From NCBI GenBank assembly GCA_937885345.1, contig CAKZZH010000086.1, positions 1 to 25,605 on the forward strand: a stretch of DNA of 25,605 nucleotides. Reading direction: 5' to 3'. The stretch is from an uncultured Lachnospiraceae bacterium. Lineage in GTDB: Bacteria > Bacillota > Clostridia > Lachnospirales > Lachnospiraceae. The position numbers and the translations under genes are program-made. Positions 8,694-15,780 of the stretch are shown here, in pieces (position 1 is the stretch's first letter; every line of letters begins with the position of its first letter). The notes beneath the pieces were generated by a model that searched no databases, had not been told where the DNA came from, and worked only from the letters and a program-made list of their open reading frames with translations.

Positions 8694-8735
8694 TCATCCG
8701 GCCGACCGCACCGACCGCACCGGATCATTTGTTTG
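8690..8735 (+). terminator. Putative terminator after the era cluster
   Basis: ATCCGG (8696-8701) pairs with CCGGAT (8720-8725), and ATGAT with ATCAT can extend the stem. It starts at the stop codon. The tail (ATTTGTTT) is only moderately T-rich, so termination strength is uncertain. The loop contains a repeated ACCGC motif. Confidence 0.45.
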
Positions 8736-9022
8736 GCTTGCGTTTGAATTCTCCGGGTGTTATGATTGCAATGTGCAGCCCGATATCTCGGCGCACATCA
8801 CATGATCGTATAGAAGAATTGTTTGGGATCTTCACCCATGATTCCCCTTGATTATTTGTTTTATTGTTTCGAAGTGTTGCTTCGGAGTTTTTTAGTATTT
8901 AGTCTATGATTATTCTTTTTTCGGGAATTTCTGTATCACTCTTTTTCTTTTGTATTGTTCATCAGTGATGGCACGGCTTATACGGGCACTGTCGTAATAT
9001 ACATAAGAAAAGGAGATTGCCT
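8736..9022. other. Non-coding gap before the Rpn gene
   Basis: This stretch is T-rich and holds no convincing gene. It contains a terminator-like hairpin, CGAAG (8870-8874) with CTTCG (8880-8884) followed by a T-run (8888-8893). The end holds the AGGAG ribosome site of the Rpn gene. I cannot pick a promoter with confidence. Confidence 0.5.
8868..8893 (+). terminator. Hairpin with T-run upstream of the Rpn gene
   Basis: A five-pair stem CGAAG/CTTCG with a TGTTG loop is followed by GAGTTTTTTAG. The short stem makes it modest, but placement and T-run fit a rho-independent terminator. Confidence 0.55.
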
Positions 9023-9907
9023 ATGGAAAAAACGAATGGCAGGTACTATGGTCGTGAGAGAGTTACTGCGAATCGGGAAATTAAGGACAGCATTTTTTGT
9101 GACTTGTTCTCGGAGAAGGAGAATGCGTTGTCGTTGTATAATGCGATTAACGGGACTGCGTATGATGACGCGGATGAACTGGAGATAGTGACGCTTAAGG
9201 ATGTAATTTATCTTCACAGAAAAAATGATGTTTCAGTGATGTTTGATGCGAAGCTTACTCTGTGGGAACACCAGAGCAGCGCAAACCCTAATATGCCGCT
9301 TCGCGGACTGCTGTATTTTGCCCGAAGTATTGACGGTCTGCTGGAGGGTAAGCATACGCTTTTGTATCGGAAAAGCCTTGTAAAAATACCGGCTCCGGAT
9401 TATTATGTATTATATAACGGAACCGATGAAATGCCCGAGAGAGACGAACTTAAGCTCTCGGATGCATTTTACAGGGAGCAAAGCGGGTATGAGTGGACAG
9501 CGAAATTGATTAATATTAACGCCGGTCATAACGCATATTTGATGGATAAATGCCCCGCTTTGAAGGGTTATGCAGTTTTGATCGGTTATGTTCGTGAGAA
9601 TAAAGCTAACGGACTTGACAATGAAGAAGCGGTTGATAAGGCCGTGTCGCAGTGCATAAAAGAAGGTTTTTTGGAGGATTATCTCCTGAAGAAGCAAGGG
9701 GAGGCGAGAATGATGTTGCTAACCGAATTTGACGAGAAAGCCTGGGAAGAAGCCGTAAGAAGCGATGGATACGATGACGGCAAGAAAGCCGGAATGGAAG
9801 CAGGCTTGAAGGCCGGAAGAGAAGAAGGAAGAGAAGAACTTCTGGAACAACTTGTTGCTTCCGGGAAACTGACAAAGGAAGAAGCGGAGAAGATCAGGAA
9901 GAGTTAA
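9023..9907 (+). CDS. Rpn family PD-(D/E)XK nuclease / putative transposase
   Basis: The 294-residue protein resembles the Rpn (recombination-promoting nuclease, formerly transposase_31 type) family. Visible signs are the N-terminal KDSIFCDLFS start, the core EHQSSANPNMPLR with E82 and Q84 as the E-x-Q of the nuclease site, and the YYVLYNGT segment. The C-terminus is a charged helix with repeated G-x3-G-x3 steps (about 255-275), common in this family. Rpn proteins cut DNA, promote RecA-independent recombination and some act in phage defence; which applies here is unknown. I chose the ATG at 9023, 8 nt after AGGAG. It stands alone between terminators. Confidence 0.85.
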   Translation: MEKTNGRYYGRERVTANREIKDSIFCDLFSEKENALSLYNAINGTAYDDADELEIVTLKDVIYLHRKNDVSVMFDAKLTLWEHQSSANPNMPLRGLLYFARSIDGLLEGKHTLLYRKSLVKIPAPDYYVLYNGTDEMPERDELKLSDAFYREQSGYEWTAKLININAGHNAYLMDKCPALKGYAVLIGYVRENKANGLDNEEAVDKAVSQCIKEGFLEDYLLKKQGEARMMLLTEFDEKAWEEAVRSDGYDDGKKAGMEAGLKAGREEGREELLEQLVASGKLTKEEAEKIRKS

Positions 9908-9921
9908 GATTGTAGAACTTA

Positions 9922-9967
9922 TATACCCTGCTTCCCGGGCGACCGGGGTAGAGGGTATCTTTTTTTG
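9922..9967 (+). terminator. Terminator after the Rpn gene
   Basis: ATACCCT (9923-9929) pairs with AGGGTAT (9952-9958), with CCCGG/CCGGG-type pairing inside, followed by CTTTTTTT. It is a strong rho-independent terminator. Confidence 0.9.
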
Positions 9968-10042
9968 AAAAAATATGTGACCTGATTAAAAAGTAATCTG
10001 TCATTAGGGATAGGAACGCGATCAGGCAGGAGAGGGAAGAGA

Positions 10043-10606
10043 TTGGAAGACGCACAGATTATTGATTTGTATTTTGAGAGGGATGAGGAGGCAATACGTC
10101 AGACGGAAATTAAATATGGCGCCTATCTGATGACGATTGCAACCAATATTCTGAGGGATGAAGAGGATTGTAAGGAATGTGTGAACGACAGCTATTTTAA
10201 GTTGTGGAGTGCGATCCCGCCGACAAGGCCTCAGATTTTCAAAGCATTTGCAGGTAGGATTACCCGTAATCAGGCTCTCAACATGTATGAAGCCATGAAT
10301 GCGGACAGACGCGGAAACATGCCGGTCAACGAGGTGATTGACGAAATGGCAGAGGTGATCCCTGACGCGCTGACCAATGTTGAAAGTGAAGTTATCTGCA
10401 GCGAGACGCTAAGATGCATCAATGATTTTCTGGCGAAGCAAAGTGCTCAGGCGAGAATAATTTTCGTGAGGCGTTACTGGTATATGATCAGTATTTCCGA
10501 TATTGCGACCGCTCTTGCCATCAGTGAAAGCAAAGTCAAAATGACGCTTAAACGCATGCGTGACAGATTGGCAGATCATCTTGCCAAGGAAGGAGTTAAT
10601 GTATGA
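10043..10606 (+). CDS. ECF-type RNA polymerase sigma factor
   Basis: The 187-residue protein has a sigma region 2 segment (YLMTIATNILRDEEDCKECV to FKLW, about 28-60) and a C-terminal sigma region 4 helix-turn-helix (ISDIATALAISESKVKMTLK). No region 1 or 3 is present. This is the layout of an ECF sigma factor that directs RNA polymerase to stress or envelope genes. The start is TTG, 7 nt after AGGAGAGG. The stop overlaps the next start as ATGA (10603-10606), so the two proteins are translationally coupled. The partner has a transmembrane helix after about 50 cytoplasmic residues, as expected of an anti-sigma factor. Confidence 0.9.
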   Translation: MEDAQIIDLYFERDEEAIRQTEIKYGAYLMTIATNILRDEEDCKECVNDSYFKLWSAIPPTRPQIFKAFAGRITRNQALNMYEAMNADRRGNMPVNEVIDEMAEVIPDALTNVESEVICSETLRCINDFLAKQSAQARIIFVRRYWYMISISDIATALAISESKVKMTLKRMRDRLADHLAKEGVNV

Positions 10607-12141
10607 CAGATTCGGATTTTAACAGAAACGGCAAATACAGCAGTGCCGGGATAAACAAGATAGTTGGGGACATCGACGACAAATACGTTACGGAAGCTGC
10701 ACCTAAGGGGACGCCCGAAGAAGAAGGTAAGAGAGCGAAGCGCATAAGAACCAATAAGATAATCAGATTTACATCCATCGCAGCATGTGTGGTTGCAGTG
10801 GTTACGGTAGGTTCGCTTATACTTCCCAAGGTTATTGCTCCCAGGTTCTCGGAAAGTAAATCTTATTCCGATGCCATCGCTACAGGAGGTGCTTCTGCGG
10901 CAGCGGAGATTCCGGAAGGAGCACTCAACGGAGGCGATATGTCTTTTGACATAAAAGACAGTGATTATTCCACGGGTGCGCTTGGAAAAGACGGTGATTA
11001 TTTCACGGATGAGCTTGCGGAAGCAGGCGTAAGCCCCAGCGGAGGTGAAGCTATAGGTTACGAAACCGAAAACCCTGTGATCATAGACGATTCCAAGCCC
11101 TTTGTTCTTACAGCGGGAGTTTGGAATGATAATGCAAACTGGTCTTTCTTTACGAATATCGTAAACAGCGATCTTATCACTTTCCCTTCATACGGCGTTA
11201 ATCCTTGCAATCGTGTTGCGATCACAGTCAAGGACGCTTCGGGTAATCCTGTATACGGCGCAAATGTAGCAATTTATGATACGGACGGTAAAATGATCTG
11301 GGCTGCAAAGAGCGATGCTAAGGGAGTGGCTTATCTCTTCTATGATGAGACTACACCGGTCAAAGCGACGGCAGGTATAGGAGATGTTATTAATGGGGTT
11401 GACCTTGTGGTCAAAGAGGTTGAACAGGCTCAGAGCGATGAGCAGTCTCAGGAAACGCAGGGCAGCACCAAGGTATATGCGGCAGAGGCTGAGATCGTGA
11501 TTGATACACAGGCACCTAAGGCAAACAGCCTCCAGGTAATGTTCATCATAGATACAACGGGTTCGATGAGTGATGAGCTTGCATATCTCCAGAAGGATTT
11601 TGCCTCGATTTTTGAGGAGATCGGAACTGAAGGCGTTGAATACAGCATGAATTTCTACAGAGATGAAGGCGATGAATATGTCACCAAGACCTATGATTTT
11701 ACGACGGATCTCGATATGCTTAAAGGGCAGCTGGGTGCAGAAGTGGCTGACGGTGGCGGAGATTTCCCTGAGGCAGTTGCGGATATTCTCACTGATACAA
11801 TGGGAAGTCAGGGATGGAAGGAAGACGCCGTTAAAATAGCATTCCTCGTATTCGATGCACCCCCTCATGACGAAACAAGTGATGAGGTGCTGGCAGCAGT
11901 TAAGAGTGCTGCAGAACAGGGTATTCACCTTATTCCTATCGTATCCTCCAATTCCGATAGGGACACAGAACTTTTTGGAAGAGCGATATCAATCTGCACG
12001 AACAGTGATTATATTTTCCTTACCGATGATTCGGGTGTCGGTGACGGTCATCTTGATCCCATTATCGGTGACTACGAAGTGGAACTTCTTCACGACATAC
12101 TTGTAAGAGAGATCAGTGGATATAAGGAGATGATCGGATGA
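10603..12141 (+). CDS. Membrane-anchored vWA protein, probable anti-sigma partner
   Basis: The 512-residue protein has about 50 charged N-terminal residues, one transmembrane helix (about 52-73, FTSIAACVVAVVTVGSLIL), then a large outside part. That part holds a Ser/Gly/Asp-rich linker, a carboxypeptidase-regulatory-like beta domain (about 205-255, VKDASGNPVYGANV), and a C-terminal von Willebrand A domain. The vWA MIDAS motif starts at D317 (DTTGSMS), with GGGDFPEA further on. MIDAS sites bind a metal and an acidic ligand. Coupling to the sigma gene and the N-terminal topology suggest that it sequesters the sigma factor and senses an external signal. The anti-sigma role is inferred; no known anti-sigma domain is recognised in the short N-terminus. 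Confidence 0.8.
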   Translation: MTDSDFNRNGKYSSAGINKIVGDIDDKYVTEAAPKGTPEEEGKRAKRIRTNKIIRFTSIAACVVAVVTVGSLILPKVIAPRFSESKSYSDAIATGGASAAAEIPEGALNGGDMSFDIKDSDYSTGALGKDGDYFTDELAEAGVSPSGGEAIGYETENPVIIDDSKPFVLTAGVWNDNANWSFFTNIVNSDLITFPSYGVNPCNRVAITVKDASGNPVYGANVAIYDTDGKMIWAAKSDAKGVAYLFYDETTPVKATAGIGDVINGVDLVVKEVEQAQSDEQSQETQGSTKVYAAEAEIVIDTQAPKANSLQVMFIIDTTGSMSDELAYLQKDFASIFEEIGTEGVEYSMNFYRDEGDEYVTKTYDFTTDLDMLKGQLGAEVADGGGDFPEAVADILTDTMGSQGWKEDAVKIAFLVFDAPPHDETSDEVLAAVKSAAEQGIHLIPIVSSNSDRDTELFGRAISICTNSDYIFLTDDSGVGDGHLDPIIGDYEVELLHDILVREISGYKEMIG

Positions 12142-12198
12142 AGATATACAAACAGCCTTGATAAGTAGAACGTGTGTGATATCATCTTCCTAAGAATG

Positions 12199-12233
12199 TC
12201 TGCCTGAGCGATGCGTCGCTTAGGCAGATTTGT
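12199..12233 (+). terminator. Terminator after the sigma/vWA operon
   Basis: TCTGCCTGAGCGA (12199-12211) pairs with TCGCTTAGGCAGA (12216-12228), with one G-U pair and a four-base loop. A moderately T-rich tail follows. Confidence 0.85.
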
Positions 12234-12269
12234 TGCATTTTATTTGCATTTTATTTTTGTTTGCGCCAC

Positions 12270-12299
12270 TTGACATATAAGTCCCATAAAATATACAAT
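12270..12299 (+). promoter_or_regulatory. Promoter of glyS
   Basis: TTGACA (12270-12275) and TACAAT (12294-12299) are separated by 18 bp, about 33 bp before the start codon. There is no room for a T-box leader and no T-box motif is visible, so tRNA-sensing control is unlikely. Confidence 0.65.
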
Positions 12300-12331
12300 A
12301 GGTGCGATAAAATCGAAAAGAGGTACTTTCC

Positions 12332-13726
12332 ATGGAAAAGACACTTGATAAAATAGTTTCACTCGCAAAGTCGAGAGGCTTCGTGTATCCCGGATCCGAG
12401 ATTTACGGCGGCCTTGCAAACACCTGGGATTACGGAAATCTCGGCGTTGAGCTTAAGAACAATGTTAAAAGGGCATGGTGGAAGAAATTCATCCAGGAGA
12501 ACCCTTACAATGTCGGCGTTGATTGCGCCATCCTTATGAATCCTCAGACATGGGTGGCTTCGGGACATCTTGGAAGTTTCTCCGATCCTCTTATGGATTG
12601 TAAGGAATGTCACGAGAGATTCAGAGCCGACAAGATCATTGAGGATTTTGCGGCGGAGAAGGGCATAACCCTTGAATCGTCCGTTGACGGATGGTCACAG
12701 GAGCAGATGGAAAAGTTCATCGAGGACAATCAGGTTCCCTGTCCCTCATGCGGTAAGCATAATTTTACCGGTATCAGGCAGTTCAATCTTATGTTCAAGA
12801 CCTTTCAGGGCGTAACCGAGGATGCCAAGAATACCGTATATCTCAGACCTGAGACCGCGCAGGGTATATTTGTGAATTTTAAAAATGTTCAGAGAACCTC
12901 ACGTAAGAAGGTGCCTTTCGGAATCGGACAGATCGGTAAATCCTTCCGTAACGAGATCACACCGGGCAATTTTACCTTCAGAACAAGGGAATTCGAGCAG
13001 ATGGAGCTTGAGTTCTTCTGCAAGCCCGACACCGATCTTGAGTGGTTCGCATATTGGAAGAAGTTCTGTATTGACTGGCTTAAGAGCCTTGGTATGAAGG
13101 ACGAGGAGATGCGAGCAAGAGATCACGAGAAGGAGGAACTCAGCTTCTACTCAAGAGCTACCACCGATATCGAGTTCTTATTCCCGTTCGGATGGGGCGA
13201 ATTGTGGGGTATTGCCGACAGAACCAATTATGACCTTACACGTCATCAGGAGACCTCCGGTGAGTCCATGGAGTACTTTGATGATGAGACCAATGAGAAA
13301 TATATTCCGTTCGTTATCGAACCTTCTCTCGGTGCCGACAGAGTTGTGCTTGCATTCCTCTGTGCCGCTTATGACGAGGAAGTTCTCGATGCCGAGAAGA
13401 ACGATGTACGTACCGTACTTCATTTCCATCCTGCGCTTGCACCTGTTAAGATCGGTGTGCTTCCTCTCTCGAAGAAGCTTGCCGAGGGCGCTGAGAAGAT
13501 CTTTGCGGATCTTAGCAAGACCTGGAACTGTGAGTACGATGACCGTGGTAACATCGGTAAAAGATATCGCCGTCAGGATGAGATCGGAACGCCTTACTGC
13601 GTTACCTATGATTTTGATTCCGAGACAGACGGCTGCGTAACCGTTCGTGACCGTGATTCAATGGAACAGGAGAGAGTTGCGATCGCCGATCTTCAGAAGT
13701 ATTTCGAGGAGAAGCTTGCATTCTGA
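12332..13726 (+). CDS. glyS: Glycyl-tRNA synthetase (single-chain, alpha2 type)
   Basis: The 464-residue class II synthetase attaches glycine to tRNA-Gly. The start KSRGFVYPGSEIYGGLANTWDYG is typical of the single-chain alpha2 form found in Firmicutes that lack the GlyQ/GlyS pair. Motif 2 is FRNEITPGNFTFRTREFEQ (catalytic Arg residues) and motif 3 is EPSLGADRVV. A CPSC pair and a C-x-x-C upstream (KECHE) may form the known insertion. Length is normal. All 17 proline codons are CCC, CCG or CCT and none is CCA, a useful host codon reference for the mosaic ppdK downstream. Confidence 0.97.
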   Translation: MEKTLDKIVSLAKSRGFVYPGSEIYGGLANTWDYGNLGVELKNNVKRAWWKKFIQENPYNVGVDCAILMNPQTWVASGHLGSFSDPLMDCKECHERFRADKIIEDFAAEKGITLESSVDGWSQEQMEKFIEDNQVPCPSCGKHNFTGIRQFNLMFKTFQGVTEDAKNTVYLRPETAQGIFVNFKNVQRTSRKKVPFGIGQIGKSFRNEITPGNFTFRTREFEQMELEFFCKPDTDLEWFAYWKKFCIDWLKSLGMKDEEMRARDHEKEELSFYSRATTDIEFLFPFGWGELWGIADRTNYDLTRHQETSGESMEYFDDETNEKYIPFVIEPSLGADRVVLAFLCAAYDEEVLDAEKNDVRTVLHFHPALAPVKIGVLPLSKKLAEGAEKIFADLSKTWNCEYDDRGNIGKRYRRQDEIGTPYCVTYDFDSETDGCVTVRDRDSMEQERVAIADLQKYFEEKLAF

Positions 13727-13742
13727 TCGCCGGGAGTAAAAT

Positions 13743-15629
13743 ATGAAGTGCGATAAATGCCAATGTGAGCTTGGTAATCTTAAGGGCGGTGTATGCCCCA
13801 AATGCGGGGCGCCGATAGTCTATGTTAACGAGGACTATCTGGCAAGGCGCAAGGCATACGAGGAGGCTAAGCAAAGTGCTTCGATGACGGAGCATGTGAC
13901 GGTTTCCACCCGAAACGAATACGATGCCAAGCATGGCAGGGATACTGCCGTAGATCTTGAAAATGAGAATAATGAGGAAGGCCTGTCTGAGGAGACCGGC
14001 CTTTCTTTTGCTGATGTTTTTACAAAGGTTTTCAATAAATTATCCGACTGGTGGGAAATAATACTGAGGCGCGTAAGAGGCCGCCGCGGTAAGGATAACA
14101 AAGTCATCCGAAGCCTTAATTACGGCAAGGACGGTAGTGAACTTAAGGATTATGAAGAGGGCGAAGAGGAGAGGATCAATGCCGAGAAACTCCTTGTAAG
14201 CCACAAGAAATTCAAGAGCCGTATGAGAATTATCATCCCTGCTTTTATATTCGGCGCAGCAGCGGTTGTCGGTCTTGTGATCCTTATTAACTTCCTTGTG
14301 ACTATGGACAGAAGCCGTATTTTCTATGTTTCCGGCTCTGCGGGACAATATATCGGGGATGAAAAACCTGTAATTACGGGGGATTCGTCGCTTGAGATCG
14401 TGTATTTTACCGGGGAGGATATCCTCGCGAAGGACGGGCTTGGCAACTTTATCGTGTCGGACGGCAAGACGCAGAACGGGATTGTCGGCGCCGATAAAAT
14501 ACTTTGCTATGATCCGGAGCTTGAATACATAATCTATGAGGCAGATGGCAAAGCGTACGGATATGTGGACGGGATGAGTACGGAACTTGTGACGTCGGAC
14601 GGAGGCGATTTTACCGAAGGATGCATGACGGACGGCAGCTGCTACGGACTTGTCAGTGTGACGATGGACGAGATGGGAAATGCCGGCGAATATGTGCTCA
14701 GATACGGTAACGCGGGCGGTTACTGCGATGTTGTGAGCCGCGATGAGAACGAGAAAGATCTTGTCTGCGTGCGGGATAAAACCATATGGTACCTCGATAT
14801 GACCATAAAGGAATATGGTCAGGTTGAGGGTAAAACGCTCACAAGATATGATGGAAACGAGATCACGAGGGTTGCTGCAAATGTCGACAGATGCACTGTC
14901 TGCGGCAATTACATCCTCTATACGAATGAAAACGATGAGCTTTTTGCTGTGAGTCTTAAGACTTTGGAAACGGCGTTGATCGGAAGAGGAGTAACGACGA
15001 TCCTTGATGATGCGGGTGATCTGGACGTAAGAGGCGCTGCAGGCGGTGCGGGGGCCGGGGAGGTGTATTTTACCGGAACGGCGGCATATACACTCGGCGG
15101 CGAAAGTATCGATAATATCGATGATGCGCGAAGTGACGGGCAGATCAGGATATACAATTTCTCGGGTAAGAAGGGAAATATCCGCATGGTTATGGAGGAT
15201 GGCGGCGAATATGAGGCCGGAACCGCAGAGAATATAACGAGAGTTATTGAGGACGATAAAATCGGGATCTGCTATGTCTGTGTGGGCGGACTTTACCGGT
15301 ATAAGGACGGCGTAAATACCTATTTGCAGGCAGTCGATACCCTGATCTACAATGCCAAGAAGCACCTGATATACGCAGTATCCGAGAATGGCACGGTCAC
15401 GCGATATGACAGAACCGGTTCTGACGGCATAGAAAAAACGTCCGGCAAGGTTATCTGCATCCCGCAAGGATACGACAGAACCTACGGATGTGCCGTTTCC
15501 GGCGGGAAAATATTTTACATAAACACAGCAGGTGAGCTTGTCGGCATGGCGCTTGACGGTGGGGAAACGGTCAATTACGGGGTTGCTTCCTTCTTTGATG
15601 CGGTTGGCGATGAAAGGTCGCATTTGTAA
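13743..15629 (+). CDS. Zinc-ribbon, single-TM protein of unknown function
   Basis: I do not recognise this 628-residue protein. It starts with a zinc ribbon (C3-x2-C6 and C18-x2-C21, CPKCGAP), followed by a charged cytoplasmic stretch, one transmembrane helix (about 163-186, preceded by KKFKSRMR, so N-terminus inside), and about 440 outside residues. The outside part has many short beta-like, Gly- and Asp-rich segments with recurrent YxDG-type turns, reminiscent of a beta-propeller, but no family is assigned. GGGAG lies upstream of the ATG, only 16 bp after glyS, so it is probably co-transcribed. The layout resembles membrane sensors or DUF5050-like surface proteins. Confidence 0.6.
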   Translation: MKCDKCQCELGNLKGGVCPKCGAPIVYVNEDYLARRKAYEEAKQSASMTEHVTVSTRNEYDAKHGRDTAVDLENENNEEGLSEETGLSFADVFTKVFNKLSDWWEIILRRVRGRRGKDNKVIRSLNYGKDGSELKDYEEGEEERINAEKLLVSHKKFKSRMRIIIPAFIFGAAAVVGLVILINFLVTMDRSRIFYVSGSAGQYIGDEKPVITGDSSLEIVYFTGEDILAKDGLGNFIVSDGKTQNGIVGADKILCYDPELEYIIYEADGKAYGYVDGMSTELVTSDGGDFTEGCMTDGSCYGLVSVTMDEMGNAGEYVLRYGNAGGYCDVVSRDENEKDLVCVRDKTIWYLDMTIKEYGQVEGKTLTRYDGNEITRVAANVDRCTVCGNYILYTNENDELFAVSLKTLETALIGRGVTTILDDAGDLDVRGAAGGAGAGEVYFTGTAAYTLGGESIDNIDDARSDGQIRIYNFSGKKGNIRMVMEDGGEYEAGTAENITRVIEDDKIGICYVCVGGLYRYKDGVNTYLQAVDTLIYNAKKHLIYAVSENGTVTRYDRTGSDGIEKTSGKVICIPQGYDRTYGCAVSGGKIFYINTAGELVGMALDGGETVNYGVASFFDAVGDERSHL

Positions 15630-15689
15630 AGTATTCATTGCCATATTTTAAGTGCAAATGTTTTGTAATTTTGTGCAATATAGTGATAA

Positions 15690-15728
15690 GATTTTTGTAG
15701 ATTTTTTGACGCTTTATGTTATACTAAT
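15690..15728 (+). promoter_or_regulatory. Extended -10 promoter of ppdK
   Basis: TGTTATACT (15717-15725) is an extended -10 (TGn plus TATACT). A weak TTGTAG (15695-15700) lies 19 bp upstream. A TTGACG at 15706-15711 is too close to serve this -10. The strong AGGAGG site (15767-15772) precedes the ATG at 15781. Confidence 0.5.
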
Positions 15729-15780
15729 GTAGTTGAGGCTTTATTTTTAAAATAATAATAATTATTAGGAGGACAATTTA

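Noticed and set aside
9922..9967. tRNA-like stem in the GC-rich sequence after the Rpn gene
   Set aside because: It forms a single hairpin with a T-run and has no cloverleaf or anticodon arm; it is a terminator.
12142..12331. T-box leader for glyS
   Set aside because: The stretch after the promoter is too short and has no T-box or antiterminator motif; the hairpin belongs to the upstream operon.
14040..15644. 534-codon minus-strand open frame opposite the zinc-ribbon gene
   Set aside because: It lies on the reverse strand of a gene with zinc ribbon, membrane helix and ribosome site. Its peptide lacks family features, so it is a shadow frame.
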